This document shows, piece after piece, positions 6,967 through 7,870 of a DNA stretch of 7,870 nucleotides. The translations under genes and the position numbers were made by a program. The stretch covers positions 1 to 7,870 of the forward strand of contig CAJUIE010000083.1 of the NCBI GenBank assembly GCA_910586375.1, read 5' to 3'. The notes beneath the pieces were generated by a model, which was not told the origin of the DNA, searched no databases, and saw only the letters and a program-made list of their open reading frames with translations. Origin of the DNA: an uncultured Alistipes sp. GTDB lineage: Bacteria > Bacteroidota > Bacteroidia > Bacteroidales > Rikenellaceae. Position 1 is the first letter of the stretch, and each line of letters opens with the position of its first letter.

Positions 6967-6987
6967 ACGATTTTTCACCTAATTTTA

Positions 6988-7018
6988 TTTCATCTTTGAC
7001 AGATTGTTAATAACTTTG
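6988..7018 (+). promoter_or_regulatory. Probable valS promoter (-33 and -7 elements)
   Basis: TAACTTTG at 7011-7018 matches the Bacteroidota -7 consensus TAnnTTTG exactly. TTTC at 6988-6991 matches three of four bases of the -33 TTTG and is 19 bases away, the expected spacing. The start of transcription would fall near 7025, leaving about 26 bases before the ATG at 7051 but only about 8 before the ATG at 7033. Confidence 0.6.
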
Positions 7019-7050
7019 CCCCTCAAACGTCCATGCAAAACCTACGCGCC

Positions 7051-7870
7051 ATGCAAATCGCAAACAAATACGCACCGCACCAGATCGAATCGAAGTGGTA
7101 CGACTACTGGATCGGCCATCGGCTTTTCCACTCGGAGCCCGACGCCCGGGAACCCTACACGATCGTCATTCCGCCTCCCAACGTGACGGGCATGCTCCAC
7201 ATGGGCCACATGCTCAACAACACGCTGCAGGACGTGCTGGTGCGCCGTGCCCGCATGTCGGGCAAGAACGCCTGCTGGGTGCCGGGCATGGACCACGCCT
7301 CGATCGCCACGGAGGCCAAGGTGGTGGCGATGCTGCACGAGCAGGGGATCGAGAAGTCGTCGCTCACGCGCGAGGAGTTCCTGCGCCATGCCTGGGAGTG
7401 GAAAGAGAAATACGGCGGCGTGATCCTCAAGCAGCTGCGCAAGCTGGGCGCCTCGTGCGACTGGGACCGCACCTGTTTCACGATGGACGAAGCCCGCACC
7501 GAGAGCGTGCTGCGCGTCTTCTGCGACCTCTACGAGAAAGGCAAGATCTACCGCGGCGTGCGCATGGTCAACTGGGACCCCGCGGCCAAAACGGCGCTTT
7601 CGGACGAAGAGGTGGTCTTTAAAGAGTCGCACGGCAAGCTCTACTACCTGCGCTATAAAATCGAAGGCAGCGACAAAGCAATAATCGTGGCCACCACGCG
7701 CCCCGAGACCATTCTGGGCGACACGGCCCTGTGCGTCAACCCCGACGACGAGCGCTACGCATGGCTGCCGGTCGACGCCCGCGTGATCGTGCCGCTGGTC
7801 GGTCGTTCGATTCCGGTCATCCGCGACACCTACGTCGACATCGAGTTCGGCACGGGCGCGCTGAAAGTCA
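7051..7870 (+). CDS. valS: Valyl-tRNA synthetase, N-terminal part (3' end outside the window)
   Basis: Cytosolic class Ia aminoacyl-tRNA synthetase that charges tRNA(Val) with valine and edits mischarged threonine. 273 codons are visible and the frame runs off the right edge; full-length enzymes of this family have about 870-950 residues. The product begins MQIANKYAPHQIESKWYDYW, a typical ValS N-terminus. The class I signature PPPNVTGMLHMGH covers residues 41-53, with HMGH as the HIGH motif. CWVPGMDHASIATE follows, then the start of the CP1 editing domain with ATTRPETILGD from residue 214. An in-frame ATG at 7033 would add MQNLRA, but this is not expected from the family and sits very close to the predicted transcription start. 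The gene is divergent from lon. No frameshift or missing signature is seen in the visible part. Confidence 0.96.
   Translation, partial: MQIANKYAPHQIESKWYDYWIGHRLFHSEPDAREPYTIVIPPPNVTGMLHMGHMLNNTLQDVLVRRARMSGKNACWVPGMDHASIATEAKVVAMLHEQGIEKSSLTREEFLRHAWEWKEKYGGVILKQLRKLGASCDWDRTCFTMDEARTESVLRVFCDLYEKGKIYRGVRMVNWDPAAKTALSDEEVVFKESHGKLYYLRYKIEGSDKAIIVATTRPETILGDTALCVNPDDERYAWLPVDARVIVPLVGRSIPVIRDTYVDIEFGTGALKV

Noticed and set aside
6883..6978. A 32-residue N-terminal extension of Lon from the ATG at 6978
   Set aside because: The extension is Arg/Lys/Leu-rich, unlike Lon N-termini. It overlaps the probable -7 element and leader hairpins, and the ATG at 6882 gives a normal family length.
7042..7632. 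Minus-strand open frame of 196 codons opposite valS
   Set aside because: It is the mirror of GC-rich valS codons; the opposite strand encodes the HMGH and editing-domain motifs of valyl-tRNA synthetase.

Overview
The window looks like ordinary chromosome from a GC-rich member of the Bacteroidales, most plausibly an Alistipes-like Rikenellaceae. The reasons are the GC-rich coding sequence (mid-50s percent by eye), two intergenic matches to the Bacteroidota -7 promoter element TAnnTTTG, several genes with little or no Shine-Dalgarno sequence, and AT-rich palindromic spacers between GC-rich genes. The species assignment is inference; nothing in the window is a taxonomic marker.

Layout: (1) nt 1-1626, plus strand, a CLC-family chloride channel/transporter with a C-terminal CBS pair, cut off by the left edge. 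(2) nt 1627-1833, a convergent gap holding a structured, dispersed-repeat-like element. (3) nt 1834-4344, minus strand, three genes for CMP-Kdo synthesis in the transcription order kdsB, kdsA, kdsD. (4) nt 4426-6882, minus strand, the ATP-dependent protease lon, upstream of the kds genes and in the same direction. (5) nt 6883-7050, a divergent promoter region. (6) nt 7051 to the right edge, plus strand, the 5' third of valS (valyl-tRNA synthetase).

The three kds genes make a biochemically coherent group. KdsD isomerises ribulose 5-phosphate to arabinose 5-phosphate, KdsA condenses that with phosphoenolpyruvate to Kdo 8-phosphate, and KdsB activates free Kdo with CTP for lipid A-core assembly. 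The phosphatase KdsC, needed between KdsA and KdsB, is not in the window. KdsA carries all four metal ligands of the metal-dependent (Aquifex-type) class. The kdsB and kdsA start regions share a nearly identical AT-rich leader, while kdsD has a conventional ribosome binding site instead.

I found no mobile-element gene, CRISPR array, tRNA, rRNA or defence system, and no convincing undescribed multi-gene system. The points most worth a second look are non-coding (the convergent-gap repeat, the duplicated kds leader, the lon leader with competing hairpins) and the unusual ion-pathway residues of the CLC protein.
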